Shown here one piece after another: positions 11,036 to 23,322 of a stretch of 64,000 nucleotides of DNA (position 1 is the first letter of the stretch; every line of letters begins with the position of its first letter). The notes beneath the pieces are model-generated. The model was not told the DNA's origin, did not search any database, and saw only the letters and a list, made by a program, of their open reading frames with translations. The position numbers and the translations under genes were made by a program. This DNA comes from Perkinsus olseni (Eukaryota; Perkinsozoa; Perkinsida; Perkinsidae), in contig JABANP010000085.1 in NCBI GenBank assembly GCA_013115135.1, positions 62,001 through 126,000 of the forward strand. The letters run 5' to 3'.

Positions 11036-11519
11036 CAAGACGACTAATGACTGAATTTTTATTTCTCAATTGTCACCGTGTTGAGCATACTAGTAAAGCC
11101 TTCCGGATGGGCGAGCGTGAATCTAGGAGTGTCTTCACCTGCTGTAGAGGAAGATTGGAGAGTGATTTTAGTATATTGTATTCTAACTAATAGTATTACA
11201 TCAGGTGTTTATTATTACGACGAAATTTGTCGATTGTCAGCGTCGGACTTTGAACTCATACACAACCATAATTACAGTGCACCGCATCAAGGCTCCACAC
11301 TGGAGTATACCGAAGGTAATAGCTATACCATACCGAATGACTATCAGGCTGAACTATCCATGATTACTGAGAATATGATCAGCATTACTTTCCCCCACAA
11401 TACTACTGAACACAACTCAGACAAAATTGAACGGCATTTCACCAAAAAACTGTATTGAAAGGAACATAGTCGCGATCCGCGACAACTGCTGCTATCGAAA
11501 TCGTATTAGCAATAGAGAC

Positions 11520-12779
11520 TTAGTTCTTACCACTAAGAGCAACAACACCGGGGAGCTCCTTGCCCTCGAGCAACTCGAGAGAAGCTCCGCCGCCAGTGCT
11601 GACGTGAGAGATCTCAGAAGACCTGCCGGCCTGCTCGACCATGGCAGCGGTATCACCACCTCCGACGATGGAGATGGCGCCCTCCTTGGTGGCCTCACAG
11701 ACAGCGTCGAGAACCGCGAGAGAACCGGTGGCGAAGTTGGGGAACTCGAAGACACCCTGAGGACCGTTCCACACGATGGTCTTGGCCCTCTTCACCATGG
11801 CGATGCTGCGCTTGGTCGACTCCGGACCGACGTCGAGGCCCATCCACTTGTCCTCAATACCCTCCTCCTGAGTGCACACCTTAGTGTTGGCGTCATTGGA
11901 GAAGGCATCAGCACAGAGCCAGTCGGTGGGGAGAAGGATCTCAACGCCCTTGGCCTTGGCCTTCTCCATCAACTCGGGGACGATCTTGGCGCCCTCGGCG
12001 TCATACAAGGAACCTCCGATTTTGGTACCGTAGAGGGTCTTGGCGAAAGTGAAAGCCATGCCCCCACCGATGATCATAAGGTCGACCTTGTCGAGCATGT
12101 TGTTGATAAGCTGGATCTTATCAGCGACCTTGGCACCACCGAGGATACTGAGGACGGGGCGGGCGGGGTTCTCGAGGGCCTTGCCGAAATACTCGAGCTC
12201 CTTAGCCATCAACAGACCAGCGGCGCGGACGGGAAGCTGCACACCGACCATGGAAGAATGAGCGCGATGAGCGGTACCGAAGGCATCGTTGACGAAGACA
12301 TCACCAAGCTTGGTGAGGTCAGCCCTGAAGGCGGCGACGTTCTCAGCGGCGGCCTTGACCTTCTCGCCCTCAGCGTTGACACCCTTGCCCTCCTCCTCGA
12401 TGTGGAAACGGAGATTTTCGAGCAGGATGATGCTGCCCTTGGCGGGGGCGGCGCAGGCCTTGATGGCGACATCACCGACACAGTCGGGGACGAAGGTGAC
12501 CTCGTGCTCCAAGAGACCGGCAAGGACGGGGACAACGGGAGCGAGGGAGAACTCCTCCTTCCTCTGGCCCTGGGGCCTGCCCAAGTGGCTCATGAGGACG
12601 ATGCTCTGGGCGCCCATCTCCATAACACGCTTGATGGTGGGGATGGTCTTCACGATACGGGTCTTGTCAGCAACGCGGCCCTCCTTGATGGGGACGTTGA
12701 AGTCGACACGCATGAGGACCCTCTTGCCCTTGATCTCATCCTCGGAGATGTTGTTCAGAGTGAGCTTGGAAGAAAGCAT
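11520..12779 (-). CDS. PGK: Phosphoglycerate kinase
   Basis: PGK catalyses 1,3-bisphosphoglycerate + ADP to 3-phosphoglycerate + ATP in glycolysis. The 419-codon frame is complete and intronless, normal in length for the family. The N-terminal substrate site is visible as [11 protein letters not shown] with later SHLGRPQG, then [13 protein letters not shown]. The hinge and nucleotide region shows [37 protein letters not shown] and [11 protein letters not shown], and the C-terminus shows [10 protein letters not shown] and [15 protein letters not shown]. No N-terminal presequence is seen, so it is probably cytosolic. Third positions are strongly G/C, as expected for a highly expressed gene; this bias also opens a long meaningless frame on the other strand. 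Confidence 0.97.
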   Translation of the reverse strand: MLSSKLTLNNISEDEIKGKRVLMRVDFNVPIKEGRVADKTRIVKTIPTIKRVMEMGAQSIVLMSHLGRPQGQRKEEFSLAPVVPVLAGLLEHEVTFVPDCVGDVAIKACAAPAKGSIILLENLRFHIEEEGKGVNAEGEKVKAAAENVAAFRADLTKLGDVFVNDAFGTAHRAHSSMVGVQLPVRAAGLLMAKELEYFGKALENPARPVLSILGGAKVADKIQLINNMLDKVDLMIIGGGMAFTFAKTLYGTKIGGSLYDAEGAKIVPELMEKAKAKGVEILLPTDWLCADAFSNDANTKVCTQEEGIEDKWMGLDVGPESTKRSIAMVKRAKTIVWNGPQGVFEFPNFATGSLAVLDAVCEATKEGAISIVGGGDTAAMVEQAGRSSEISHVSTGGGASLELLEGKELPGVVALSGKN

Positions 12780-13968
12780 GTTGTGAATGGGAAGGTCGAA
12801 TCAGAATAACTGATTGATGGTGATTGAACCAGTGCCCAGCGACTTAAAGCACTGAAGCTTAGCGAAAGCGGAGCGTAGTTTCTGAAGCCGACGGGCTGAG
12901 GTCTTCTGCGGTGATTTCGATGGCGATTTTTACACAGCGTGCAGCTTGCACTCGCTAGGGATCACAGCGTTATGGGAGTTCCGTGTTCATACAGTTTGTC
13001 TGGCTTTGAAGGGCACTTCATCCACAGTTGATGGAAGGAGCTGGGGCAGCACAGATTTTCGCGACACAAAGGCTGTCCCCATCGGAGGCTGAATCATATC
13101 GATGGTGGCGAGTGATACTGAGAGTCGCTCTCCACAGTGTAGTTTTTCCCAAGGGACGCTTTTGTCCAGGTCGCTGAATGGCTCGTGAAGGCACTGAAGA
13201 GGTGTACTCGAGGAGGGACAAAGGCCATCATTCTCGCACACAAAAGGCTTCCGAATATCTCCACCAGACTAGCAAACTCGGCGTTTACTTCATGTAGCTG
13301 GAAACTATAGTGGATCATGCATCGGCTGGAACATCCTATTCTTCACGGATGCGGCCTTCTCCCACAACTCTCCGGGTGCTATGCGCTCGAAGTTATCTAC
13401 ACAGAGCCACGTAAGCGTCCCCTACGACTACTGGCAGAGGTTACATGCTGTTTCGATGAGACAGCTGTCTCGATCTTTTAGGGTGGCGGGAGACACACCG
13501 CAAAGTATTTCATGAAGATCAGCGTTCAGTTGTCTGGTCGCAACCTGGCATGGAGAAGGCATCCGAGTCTCCGGAGGTGGAGCCTGCTCAGGGGGCGAGG
13601 GATTGAGTCCCTACGCTTCTGCTCTGCCACCGCCGTCGGCTCGGCTTGTTCGCACAAGCCCCTTCCTTAGTTGGTGAGTCGAGCTTCCGTGATAGGACTT
13701 CCATAACAGCTCTCCGGTTGAACGGAACGGGGTTTACGACGCCGATTGTGTCGCTGAAGGGCCAGCACGCATGCGCAGATCCCGTGTGCTGCCATCTGAG
13801 ACTGTTAAGTTGCCTTCGTGTTTGAACTAACGCTAGTTATTGAGTAATGTGCAGTGTGATGAAAACCAAATCTGGCCCAACTGGGTCAGTTTAGTGGAGA
13901 TAGGAGCTGTTCCGTTCAGAAGACCCTCGATTGCCACTGGCCAAAATACTCTTAAAAGTCGCTGCCTA
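12780..13968. other. Intergenic, PGK 5' flank and TTLL 3' flank
   Basis: I see no convincing exon here. The part next to PGK should hold its promoter and 5' leader, but no motif could be named. Short open frames on both strands have no protein-like composition. Confidence 0.5.
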
Positions 13969-16900
13969 CTACTGACAGAGAATTGAAGGGCCTAATAGGC
14001 CACTTAAGAAGCGACACGAACTCGAAGGAAAAGACAGGGCTATGGACTCGGAAAGGGATATTCTCACTGGTTCGCTAAGCTGTTGCGTCAAGTTGGCCAG
14101 CGAAGCCGCTCCCCACCGTATCAAGGCGATTTTTATCCTCTCATCCAGCAGAGTGTCGAGGTTCATGCTCGGGCTCGAGTTTGCTTCAAGCAGCCACGCA
14201 CGGAGGGACTCGTCGAAGATAACATCGAAGCCATACAACTCGAATGAGTTCGCCTAGAACATGCATGATGAAGACAAGCATGCCGGTCGGCACGAAAAAT
14301 AACGACAGTTTGGCCGAGTGGTCTAAGGCGCTGGCTTAAGGCGCCAGTCCGAAAGGGCGTGGGTTCGAACCCCACAGCTGTCAAGCTTTTGCCTTGGCGG
14401 CATATCAATTGAGCAGTAGTTGTTCTAACGGGTTTCTTGATACCATTTTCCTTCGTGCGCTCGACGCAGTACCTACCTGAAAGCCTATCATATGTTCGCA
14501 CATGATAAGCGTCCTCACGATCACATCCTTGATCTTCTCCCAAAGGATTCCCCAGCCTATATCTCGTTCCTCCAGCCGAGTCTTCAGATCCTTGAATGAC
14601 AATTTGGTGCCTCGCAAGAGAGCAAGAAATCGCTGAGATCTGAAAGCTTCATTCCCCCACCTCCAAGCATGCGATGTTTATCATTGGGAAGATTGTCAAC
14701 GTGATTTCTCTGTACGCTAGTATTTGTAAGATGCATGAGCCGGTTCTTGCAATCCTCGGCGCTGGACGAGTACTTCACCGTAGCGAGCCTGGCGAATCCT
14801 TCCTTGTAGATGTACCTACGTTGAATGACCATCCGCTCGGTACGCAGGCCCCTGATGAGCTCATCTTACGCTTCTAGAGGGTTGAAGCTCATCACTAAAA
14901 CGTAGACTCGAAGGTCGAACTTATAGCCATCCAGGAGTAGGGGGTGCTCGATGTACTGAAACCGCAGCACACTTGCATCCTTACACGGGAACTCCCTCGC
15001 TGGAACCAGAAGGAATACAGAAAGTTCACTCCCGTCAGCTATCTCGAAGACCCACCTTCTGGATGATGGTCGGCTCTGTGTAGTTGACTTCGCTCAAATC
15101 AGAGATGACACTTATTCCCCTTCCACGAGAGAGGCACACAGGTTTTAGTATCCACATGGTCTCTGGGAGGCTCCTGAGAAGAAAGCAGCGGAAGCAAGGA
15201 GCGCACGATCATCACCATGCGCGCCGCTTTTCGGTTTTGAACGAGCGCCGAGCCGTCGAGGGAACCTACAGATCTCTGTAATTTGTGTATGCTTCAATGA
15301 ACTCGCAGTAGTCTCGAGGCAGCACGAACGTTTCCGGGATGACACGGAAGGACTCCACCATCTGAGACCTTCGAGACCCCGGGGGACGCTTCACGTATCT
15401 GCACATAAACGGTAGTCGGAGCGGTAGAGCTTTGTAAAGCGAGAAGGCATGTGGTCTCTCACCGGTCGATGCATCTTTTAAGACAGTCCTTTCGAGACAG
15501 GAACTTGCTGTCGGGGAAGTGGTTCACCTTCTGCCACACAAAAAGCTTGCTGTAGTCGATGTTGGGTCGACCCCAGGTCCACAGGAGGTTCCAAACCTGC
15601 AGGCCACAGACACTCGCTAGGAGTTCAATTCTTCGGGAGCAAGTGGTCCCGTTCCCTACCGGCCCTATACGGCATCCATGCGGCAGCTCTGCGAAGTCGG
15701 GATTGCCAGCCAGACTTCGCGATACCACGTCGTAAACCTCAACTCGAGATTGAACCACCTGGGGTGTACCACTGAAAACTGCGGACGGATGATACTGGCA
15801 ACGGTGAGTAGTTTCATCTGTGGGCAGATGAGGCCGCTCTCGTGGCACGTGGCAGAACGCCGGCATTCCAAATATCATAATATAGGATAATACAGTATGT
15901 AATGAAAAATACAACATGTACAAATGTGGCCACTGAGCCACGCGGCAGCAGAATCAACAGCAGCAATACTCGTGGGGCGCAGTGGCAGCACTTTTGCCTG
16001 CTGCGTTTTCTTCGTTAGACACTGCATACACTCCTACAACACCATAGTATGGTGTGAGCCTACCTTGTAGTAGATCTGGGTGTCCGGATTGGTCTTAGTG
16101 AGGGTTGGTGTTGTCAGCGACGGCGCTATGCCTAGCAGGGTGTGACGGAAATCGGCGAAGTCGAAGACCTCGAAGGTTCGGGACACTTCACAGAAGTGTT
16201 TGTACATGAGATGAGGCAGCAGTCTGGTCACAACAGCCTTTGAGCTGCATCAGATCCTCCAATGATACAAATTCTCGAAATTTCGCGGGAGCACGGGCGT
16301 TCAATTGCATTCTAAAGAGAGATAGAGCAACCGCATTCGAGAAGACTGACGAGTGGGGACCGCTAGTTGCGGAAGCGGAGCTCGAGAGATGAGGACCGGA
16401 GCGAGGGACGTCGTCTCCGAGCGAGAGCTACATGGGAGCCCCATCATACAATTGCAAGGTGTCGCGCAGTGCTCTTCCACGGGCTTCCACTAAGTCATCT
16501 GTTGTCCGGGTCTTGGTGCCTGAAAATCAGCAAAGTGCCGAGCTATTGGATAGACTTCCTCCGATCTCCAAGGACCGAGGTTGACGTGCCAACAGCAATT
16601 TTCGAGACTCAGGAGGGACCTATCAGCCGGGTTCACGCCACCTTGATTTTTCGACGCCTCATATCCCCAAGTAAAGGTCTCTGCAAAGGATCCGAACATT
16701 GAGCTGTAATCCTGTGTCATCGCGGACTCGAAGACTTGCTCAACACGCCGTGTCGAAGTCTTGCTTGCCGATCCTGGTGGCTCCACCAGGGCCTCCGACG
16801 GCGGTGGGGATCTCAAGTGCCGACCCTCGGGAGCCTCCGGTTCTGTGTCTTCTCCTCCAATCAAGGCCTGGTCGTGGTCCACCTCAGGAGTAGGTTGGTG

Positions 16901-18584
16901 ATGTACAGCATCATCTACTTCTGTCACACTGTCTTCTCCCTCGTCCGCCGCCACGCAAGTGTCGCTTAGATAATCGCCTTCCTTCGTGTCAACTACCGCT
17001 TCCCCTCCCATCGCGAGTTCAGGTGGCCCTCCATCCCCTGTCTCGCTACCACCATGCTTGGACTCCTCCACAGGTGTAGTGGGGGCCGGGCTCGCGCTGC
17101 CACTAAGTGGTGTGTCCTGTCTCTCGCTGAAAAGATCGTTAATCTCGTTCCCAACACTCGATTGAGCCCGATCTATGCTCGTCTCGCTATTCGGTTCCTC
17201 CGATGCCAGACTGGGATGAGAGATGGACGACTCGTCGAATTCGTCACTTGTATATCGACTCGAAGAGGGAATGCTCTCTGTGCCGTCCCGATCTTCCGTT
17301 GCGTTCGCGTCTTTCAAGCCCTCATCGTCTCCTTCGCACCGGAGTGGCAGACCCTCAGTTGAGCCGCTCTGATGGCAGGGCTCGTCGGGGTTGTGCACGC
17401 ACTCGCGCTCCTCCGTCTCTTCCAATGGCTCCTTTTTCAGCCGGCGGGATTCACGCTGTTCCACTGCAAGTTTTCTCTGCAATCTCGTTTTCTCCGCATA
17501 CTCCTTTATTCGCTCAAGCTTCGGTCGACTCTGATCAGCCTCTCTCTTGCGGACTTTCCCCACTCTTCTCGCCACTTTCTTCCAGGGTTTCCTCCGACCG
17601 TTCGGATTACCAACAACAAAAGCCATTCCTGCAACCGGGGTCGGTTTCCACTCTCCCAATGGTGGTCCCTCTACGGGCCTCGAAGGCGCCGGACTATGTT
17701 CCCTCGGCGTTGCTTTTCGTGGGCTTGATCGTGCAACCCTAGAAGGCACCCTTCCAGCGACAGGAGTATCCATAAGTGCGCTCGTCACTCTCGCCGAGGC
17801 TGAGACGTCTTGCGGATCGGACTCGTCGACCTCCGGATTCCCGGCGAATCTGAAATCTGCCTTCATTATTCGACACACTGTGATGAAGGGAAGGCGTTGC
17901 CTGTTGAGAATCTCCGAGCGCAAGTTTTCCATGTGTTGTCGTTCTTGGACCTCTCTCTCAACCAGGAAACGCATCTCGTCAGAATCTCCTCCTTTCAGCA
18001 GGTATTCTGAGAGAGCAGTGCATCGGCGTCAAGACGTGTGCGTTTTTTGACCATAGAAAATCCAGCCGAGTCCAAGTCGCCGTGCGTTTGCATCGTCGCT
18101 GTAAAAATTCTCCTCTGCGCAGTTTCGGCTTGCGAATCATGTGCACAGTTGATAGTGATAGCGTGGAGTTATGCGTATTTTGTATCGATAATATTTTGCT
18201 CAGTAGTCAAGTCGAAGCCGCCCGTCGTATGGCTGAAAAGCTGAAAGCATGTGAAATCTCCTCTCGGTAAGTCCAGATTCGGAGGCTTCCGAAAGCACAC
18301 TTGTCACGAAGACGGCCAAGATCATAACAAGACCATTCGAAGCGTCACAGCGCTCTAGTGTGGTCCTTGAGAACGACAAATTTCTCAGCCTGACATTCTC
18401 AAAACCCAGTCCTGCGACTCCTTTCCTGTTGCGTTCCGTTCGGCAACGCCAGAAGCCGTCGCGTGTTGTCTTCCGGAGTCGATTTACCCATCAGAGTTTC
18501 CGTGTCTGCATCATAGATGTCTTCAGGATTCATCGGGCCGTCGAGCTCGTCTGCGGAGCCACGGGATGTCGCGGCGACCGTCAT
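13969..18584 (-). CDS. Tubulin tyrosine ligase-like (TTLL) enzyme with long disordered N-terminus
   Basis: TTLL enzymes add glutamate, glycine or tyrosine to tubulin tails in axonemes. The C-terminal half is clear, in order on the minus strand: WQKVNHFPDSKFLSRKD (about 15460-15540), VIPETFVLPRDYCEF, WILKPVCLSRGRGISVI, IEHPLLLDGYKFDLRVYV, YIYKEGFARLATVKYS with MHLTNTSVQ, and ELYGFDVIFDES with LLEANSSPSMNLDT near 14200. These are the ATP-grasp KP-RG-GI, D-R and E-N motifs. Upstream, an open stretch at 16490-17974 encodes a Ser/Glu/Pro-rich, probably disordered region and joins in phase to exons near 16400-16490. The first exon may be 18584 downward (MNPEDIYDADTETLMGK). A 1-nt frame break occurs near 16220. 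tRNA-Leu lies in the intron 14254-14476. Confidence 0.8.
14304..14383 (+). tRNA. tRNA-Leu (anticodon AAG)
   Basis: Acceptor GACAGTT pairs with AGCTGTC. The D arm GCC/GGC is present. Anticodon stem CTGGC/GCCAG encloses loop TTAAGGC (anticodon AAG). A long variable arm follows (TCCGAAAGGGC), as expected for Leu, then T arm GTGGG-TTCGAAC-CCCAC. It lies antisense in the TTLL intron 14254-14476. The same 80-nt sequence occurs at 46360 and 59841. Confidence 0.96.
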
Positions 18585-18737
18585 TTGGGACCTATCACTT
18601 AATAGGTGACTCTGAGCTCGGTAGTGTGCGAAGAGCCGGAATCAAGTTCCGAGCTTTGAAAGAAGGTTACTGAATACTTCTCGTTTTTCGCGAAAACTTT
18701 TCTTTAGTTGAATCGTGACGAGAGTCTACAGAAAGGG

Positions 18738-18908
18738 ATGGCGCAGGCACGGGATGCCTGGAGCGGTCCCCAAGACTGTATAACGGAGATGTTCAACACT
18801 CGTATCCTCTCTTTTCTCGAATCATACGTCTGGCATGGTGACTGCATGAATCGATCAAGCTCAGTCACCCATCCAAACGAAGAGCACAAACCGTTCACTT
18901 GTGAGTAG
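18738..18908 (+). CDS. Small unknown ORF or last exon
   Basis: A 56-codon frame starts MAQARDAWSGPQDCITEM and ends KPFTCE. It is preceded by a good acceptor (TTTCTTTAG near 18709), so it may be the last exon of a plus-strand gene rather than complete. Another block at 18139-18268, ending at a GTAAGT donor, could be an upstream exon, but the two do not join in phase. Four cysteines are present; no family is recognised. Confidence 0.3.
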   Translation: MAQARDAWSGPQDCITEMFNTRILSFLESYVWHGDCMNRSSSVTHPNEEHKPFTCE

Positions 18909-19230
18909 CATGAATTTGCTCGCTTAATGCGTAGCGGAGGTCGGAGAATTCGTCTTTAGAAACAGCCCGGCTCTCTACGGCTTCTAGAGACGTCCAAATT
19001 ACTAAGATCACAGTGGAACTACTGTAACAGTAGTACTGTTGCACTCTCAACGCGGGGAGGTGTTTGAAAGGTCTGTCTTGAACTTCAGGACGGCCCCCAG
19101 GATGAAATTTAATGCGTGAGAGACGATTCTGGTAGTCCTCTTGAAGCTCAGTTAGCGGTCGAAGCAACTGTTCGAAATCTTGGTCTCAGGCTACGCCTAC
19201 TACAGCGAAATGTTCAACGGCGTCGGACAT
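18905..19230 (-). CDS. Small unknown protein, relative of the minus-strand exon at 39.5 kb
   Basis: The likely start MSDAVEHFAV at 19230 is followed by a 33-nt intron and then LLRPLTELQEDYQNRL and IKFHPGGRPEVQDRPFKHL. The second exon resembles the minus-strand frame at 39590-39690 in both DNA and protein (KFNPGSAAETQERSVEH). The 3' end is not resolved; I give the nominal limit of the open frame. No known domain is recognised. Keeping the peptide similarity in two places suggests it is coding or a decayed copy of a coding element. Confidence 0.35.
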
Positions 19231-19359
19231 TTTTCGGGCGCGCGCAAAACAAAGTGCGCTGTTCATTGATTGGCGAGCGCAATTTTCCCTCGACCGCCGC
19301 AGTACTGGGGACCAACTTGACAGGAACGACATTCTTTCAGGACTGTTATTAAACACGCC

Positions 19360-22250
19360 ATGATTCTTGCCTTCTCCCCGCTTGCCCTTCTGGGAGGTCT
19401 CGCCCTCTCGTACGAGGTGCCCGAAATGGAGCTCACGCAGGCCTTTGCGAAGTTCAAGGAAGAGTACGCACGCTCACTCACTCACCTGGGCATCTCATCT
19501 GTCTATGCTCCTGTGCTTGCGGGCGCTGTTCTTTTGTCTGTTTGGCTGGTTAAGGCCATTGGCAAACGTTTCACTTGTGATTCGTGTAATCTACCATTAT
19601 GGTAGTACCATATCAGACGTGTATGCTTCCGTTTTCCACTCAAAAAAAGTGCGGCATCTCATCGCTTGGCAGTTACGGTATCGATTACCCGACTCCGCAA
19701 GAAACCGCCTTGCGTGAGGAGATCTTCATCGAAAATTATCGTCATATTCAGAGGGTCAACGCCGAGGGTGAGTCGGTCGTCGGAATACCCAATTTCGACC
19801 ACTTCGTCGAACTCAGGTCGACCCTACAAGCTCGCCATTAACAAGTTCGCCGACCAGAGCTCTGAGGAGTTTGCTGCGGCTATGCTCACCAGAGGCTACC
19901 GGAAGCGCTACCGCGATTTCTTTGGGGCGGCCAAGCGTACGTGCTGTGGAAATGCCTGATTTCGAGCGTTTCTGTCAGGCCCCGGGTTCCTCGGAGTACA
20001 TCATTACTCTGGTAAGCCTCTACCGGACGAGATCGACTGGAGCCATCTGAATGCGGTGACACGAGTGAAGAACCAGGGAAGCTGCGGAAGCTGCTGGGCC
20101 TTCTCTGCCACTGGTCGGTCGTGCAGTGGCGCCGCTCCGCCGGTGATGTGCCAGTCAGGTTCTCTCGAGGGTCGCTATGAAATCGCCAATCCGAAGCACG
20201 ACTTGGTGGAGTTTTCCGAGCAGCAGCTGGTTGATTGCAGCACGGAGGAAGGGAACATGTGAGGCCCTCCTCGTCCTCTAGGAGTTCTTACAGACCTTTA
20301 CTGCCTTTATTTGTATACTAATATTCACTGACACTACGATAAATCATTTTTGGTAGTCGACCCGGTTCCTTATGGGATATCAGATTAAACGTATTCGTAA
20401 TCTAGACCAGCTTTAATAGTGATAAATTGTACCACTTTACGGTGTATATGATACTGATGATGTTGTTACAATTACTCGATCTTATTGTTTGTCTTGTGCC
20501 GCCGCAGAGATGATCTTGATATCTATCTAAACTTAGGATCTCCTCCTCAGAAATTTCATACCGGTTTGTACCGTGTGCCTGACACTTGAACTCATGTAAA
20601 CATCTGACTGTGTATAATGTAATATCAACTTTCTAGTAGTATGTTAGATCTCCTGCTGTCGTCACATTTAAGGATGATGATTTATCAGCTTGTCACTCAT
20701 CTCGCCTTAATACCTGATGGTGAAGTATTTTCCCTTGTAGGGGCTGCAACGGTGGTCTGATGGACTACGCCTTCAAGTACGTTATTGAGCACGGTCTTTG
20801 CACTGAGGAGGACTATGGCTATGATGCCGTCGATGAGCCCTGCCGGAACTCGACCGTCAAGAAGAAGGCGCGCCTTCATGTGAGTTCACGAACAGTGAAT
20901 GGCGAATTGATCAACAAAGCTGTCAGCCTCACGACGTGGTCGGGTACGTTGATGTGGACTCTAAGAACGGCGCTGCGATGAAGGAGGCGCTGCAGACTGG
21001 CCCCGTCAGCGTCGCGATTGAAGCTGACATGCCGGACTTCCAATTCTATCATGAGGGAGTCCTCACGGGTAGGTGCATGCGAGATCACCTTGTATTTTTC
21101 TCAACGAGTTGGAAGTTATAAGCATATCCAAGGCCTATTCTTGTGCATGCGTGCGTTGACTGGGGGTCGTACCCACGGTCTTACGATGCATAGAAGGTGC
21201 GCTCGCCCGTTACACCAATAGTTCTTTGGCGATTGCTGCTCTGGTCCTCATATCCCATCTCGTCAGGTGAATGTGGTGACTCCTTGGACCACGGCGTGCT
21301 TCTTGTCGGTTATGGCGAGATGGATGGTACAAAGTAAGCTTCAATCCTGCAAACGCCATCAGATGACGGATTGCAGGTATTGGAAAGTTAAGAACTCCTG
21401 GGGTGCCGAGTGGGGCAAGGAGGGGTACATCCTGCTGGAAAGAGAGAGAGCCGATGGCACTGATGAAGGTGAGGAATTCACTTCCGCGTGTGTCATATTC
21501 AATTTGTAAGTTCCTACCATCTTTTCCATTACTTTCAGACGAATGCGGCATACTACTGCAAGGGAGCTACCCGAAGTTCCGCGAGGACATCAACAAGAAG
21601 ACAACTTCTGTGGCTCAAGTAAAACTCCCCTTTCGAGCTTCGCTCCGTCTTCGTTCGGGATTGGGTGTTAAACGCTTTTCGTGTCTGATGGTACCGCACA
21701 CGAAGCGCGCTCAAAACGACCTGAACTGGCACGACCTGAAGATGAATTCTCTTTTCAGTCACTAGAGGTTGTCATCCCCGAGGATCTCACTCTGTCGACT
21801 CTGATCCGCCCTCCGTCAAACGCCGGTCACTATCACGCGCCTCCGTGTGATGAAGGCGACGCCCAAGCCCAGATCAAATTACACGACCGTAATTGATGCC
21901 CACTGATTCGCCTTGCACCGGTCGTTTATTCGTAGATACTTACGAGCTCTGCTCCCCGCCCTGCGGCCCGGACAACAGTTGTCCACCGAAACCGGCCGGA
22001 GTTGACGCGAGGGAGATGTGCGTGTTGTCAACACACCCACCCAAGGCTGACCATTGCGCCCTCATTTGCATGGTAAGACTTGCTTGCAGAGGTCGGACAG
22101 AATTTTCCGTATTTTCAGGCTGATGGCGATCTCAAGTGCCCCGAGGGGATGACGTGTGTGCCAGCCCAAGGGCAGTTTGGCGTTTGCTTGTCGGAGGTTG
22201 GTGTTTCGGCGCTGCCTCGTGTAAAGGGAACGGAGGTCATCTACGAGTAA
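19360..22250 (+). CDS. Papain-family (C1A, cathepsin L-like) cysteine protease with Cys-rich C-terminal extension
   Basis: The protein opens with a signal peptide ([17 protein letters not shown]), then an I29 propeptide inhibitor region ([31 protein letters not shown]). The mature enzyme shows [16 protein letters not shown] with the catalytic Cys, then [43 protein letters not shown] with the catalytic His, and [17 protein letters not shown] with the catalytic Asn. About eight to ten introns were placed. One 45-nt intron inside SATG/SLEG keeps the frame open. A 484-nt AT-rich intron lies at 20258-20741. After the protease come exons with a cysteine-rich tail (21949-22250: [30 protein letters not shown]). 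The edge of exon 1 is uncertain. It probably acts in lysosome-like vacuoles or is secreted. A pyrimidine-AG site at 19340 precedes the ATG. Confidence 0.92.
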
Positions 22251-22369
22251 TTGACGTTTATTGGTGTCATGCAGCTAATTTTGCGGTGGAAAATACACAA
22301 TTCTGTTAGTCTCATGTCATTAGATAAATTTTTTTACGGAGTGCATTATCTCCTATAATTGTTAAACCA

Positions 22370-22579
22370 CTAGACGCACGGTTGAGTTAGTATGGCAGTG
22401 GACTGAAGACCGTGAACGATGGCAATGATGTTCACCGTTGCCTTAATAACGACCAAGCCGGAACGTATGATAGTCCAGCACAGGACGATGGGGGTATGCT
22501 CGACCATGGGCGCCCAAAACAGAAGGGAAAGAAGAACGTATAGCAACATGGCGCATGCGGTAGCGTATCCGAGTCGTGT
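22370..22579 (-). CDS. Last exon of an unknown small membrane protein
   Basis: A 70-codon frame (with stop) follows a strong acceptor (CTTTCTAACAG). It encodes hydrophobic stretches (MLLYVLLSLLFWAPM, IVLCWTIIRSGLVVI) typical of membrane segments. Upstream exons, expected above 22580 on the minus strand, could not be joined: one candidate frame covers 22600-22900 but does not fit in phase. No family is recognised. Confidence 0.35.
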   Translation of the reverse strand, partial: TRLGYATACAMLLYVLLSLLFWAPMVEHTPIVLCWTIIRSGLVVIKATVNIIAIVHGLQSTAILTQPCV

Positions 22580-23322
22580 CTGTTAGAAAGAGAGAACTCA
22601 GATGATGAGTTTCGAATAGCCCAGTCGGATGAGGGGCCCTCATTGAGGGCCATATCTTCGTGTCCTAACGAAGCAATACTGAATCTTGTGATGCCTCGAT
22701 ATGCAACACCACGATTCGACGACCTTCTTTCGAACCATTCTATGGTGATATCTTGATTCAGCTCGAACCACCTGCAGAATCGTGTTTCTCGGGGAGTATA
22801 AAACTTTTTTCCTTCGTTCCTGTCCTGCGAAAGCGATACCGCGATGCCATGGAGTTCTGCGCTCGTCATCGGGGAGAGCAGAACTTCCGCTCCGGCCAAC
22901 TACCATTTCCAAACTTGATCAACCTTGCATCACGCGAAAAGTATAGAACTGCTTCTCGACCCAAGCTGTGATGCACATAGAGGCTAGCCTTAACCTGATG
23001 TTGCGACACCACGAGCACAATAATACATTGACTCACTGCTGGTCGCAGTTTGCAGCCCAGCCGATAATCTATCCCCTACTTGACTAACAACACAATCAGA
23101 CCTGTAGAACAATGGTTCAAAGAAACGCTCAGCCTTATCATCTCTAAACATAAGGCCATGACGGCCCGTCAGTCGGTGAATGAGAATCATCTTTGGCAAT
23201 TTTAAACACTTATCACTACACCGCACTGCGCACAGCCGACGTCCCTCTAAAGGACCCCACAGTGATGAAAGCAATGGTGATGAAGATGAATGATATCAAT
23301 GGTAGAAGACGCTCTCGTCTTT
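22580..23322. other. Stretch between membrane-protein exon and V-ATPase gene
   Basis: A minus-strand frame over about 22600-22890 (FCRWFELNQDITIEWFERR) may be part of the membrane-protein gene. From about 22970 to 23322 I see no gene; this is the 3' flank of V-ATPase subunit B. Confidence 0.3.

Noticed and set aside
11427..12809. 460-codon plus-strand open frame opposite PGK
   Set aside because: It is a by-product of the strong G/C third-position bias of PGK; the residue mix is Leu/Gly/Asp-rich with no domain, and PGK on the minus strand is certain.
18139..18268. Plus-strand exon with a GTAAGT donor
   Set aside because: It reads like protein but does not join in phase to the downstream block and lies in an intron of the minus-strand TTLL gene; left out as a separate gene.
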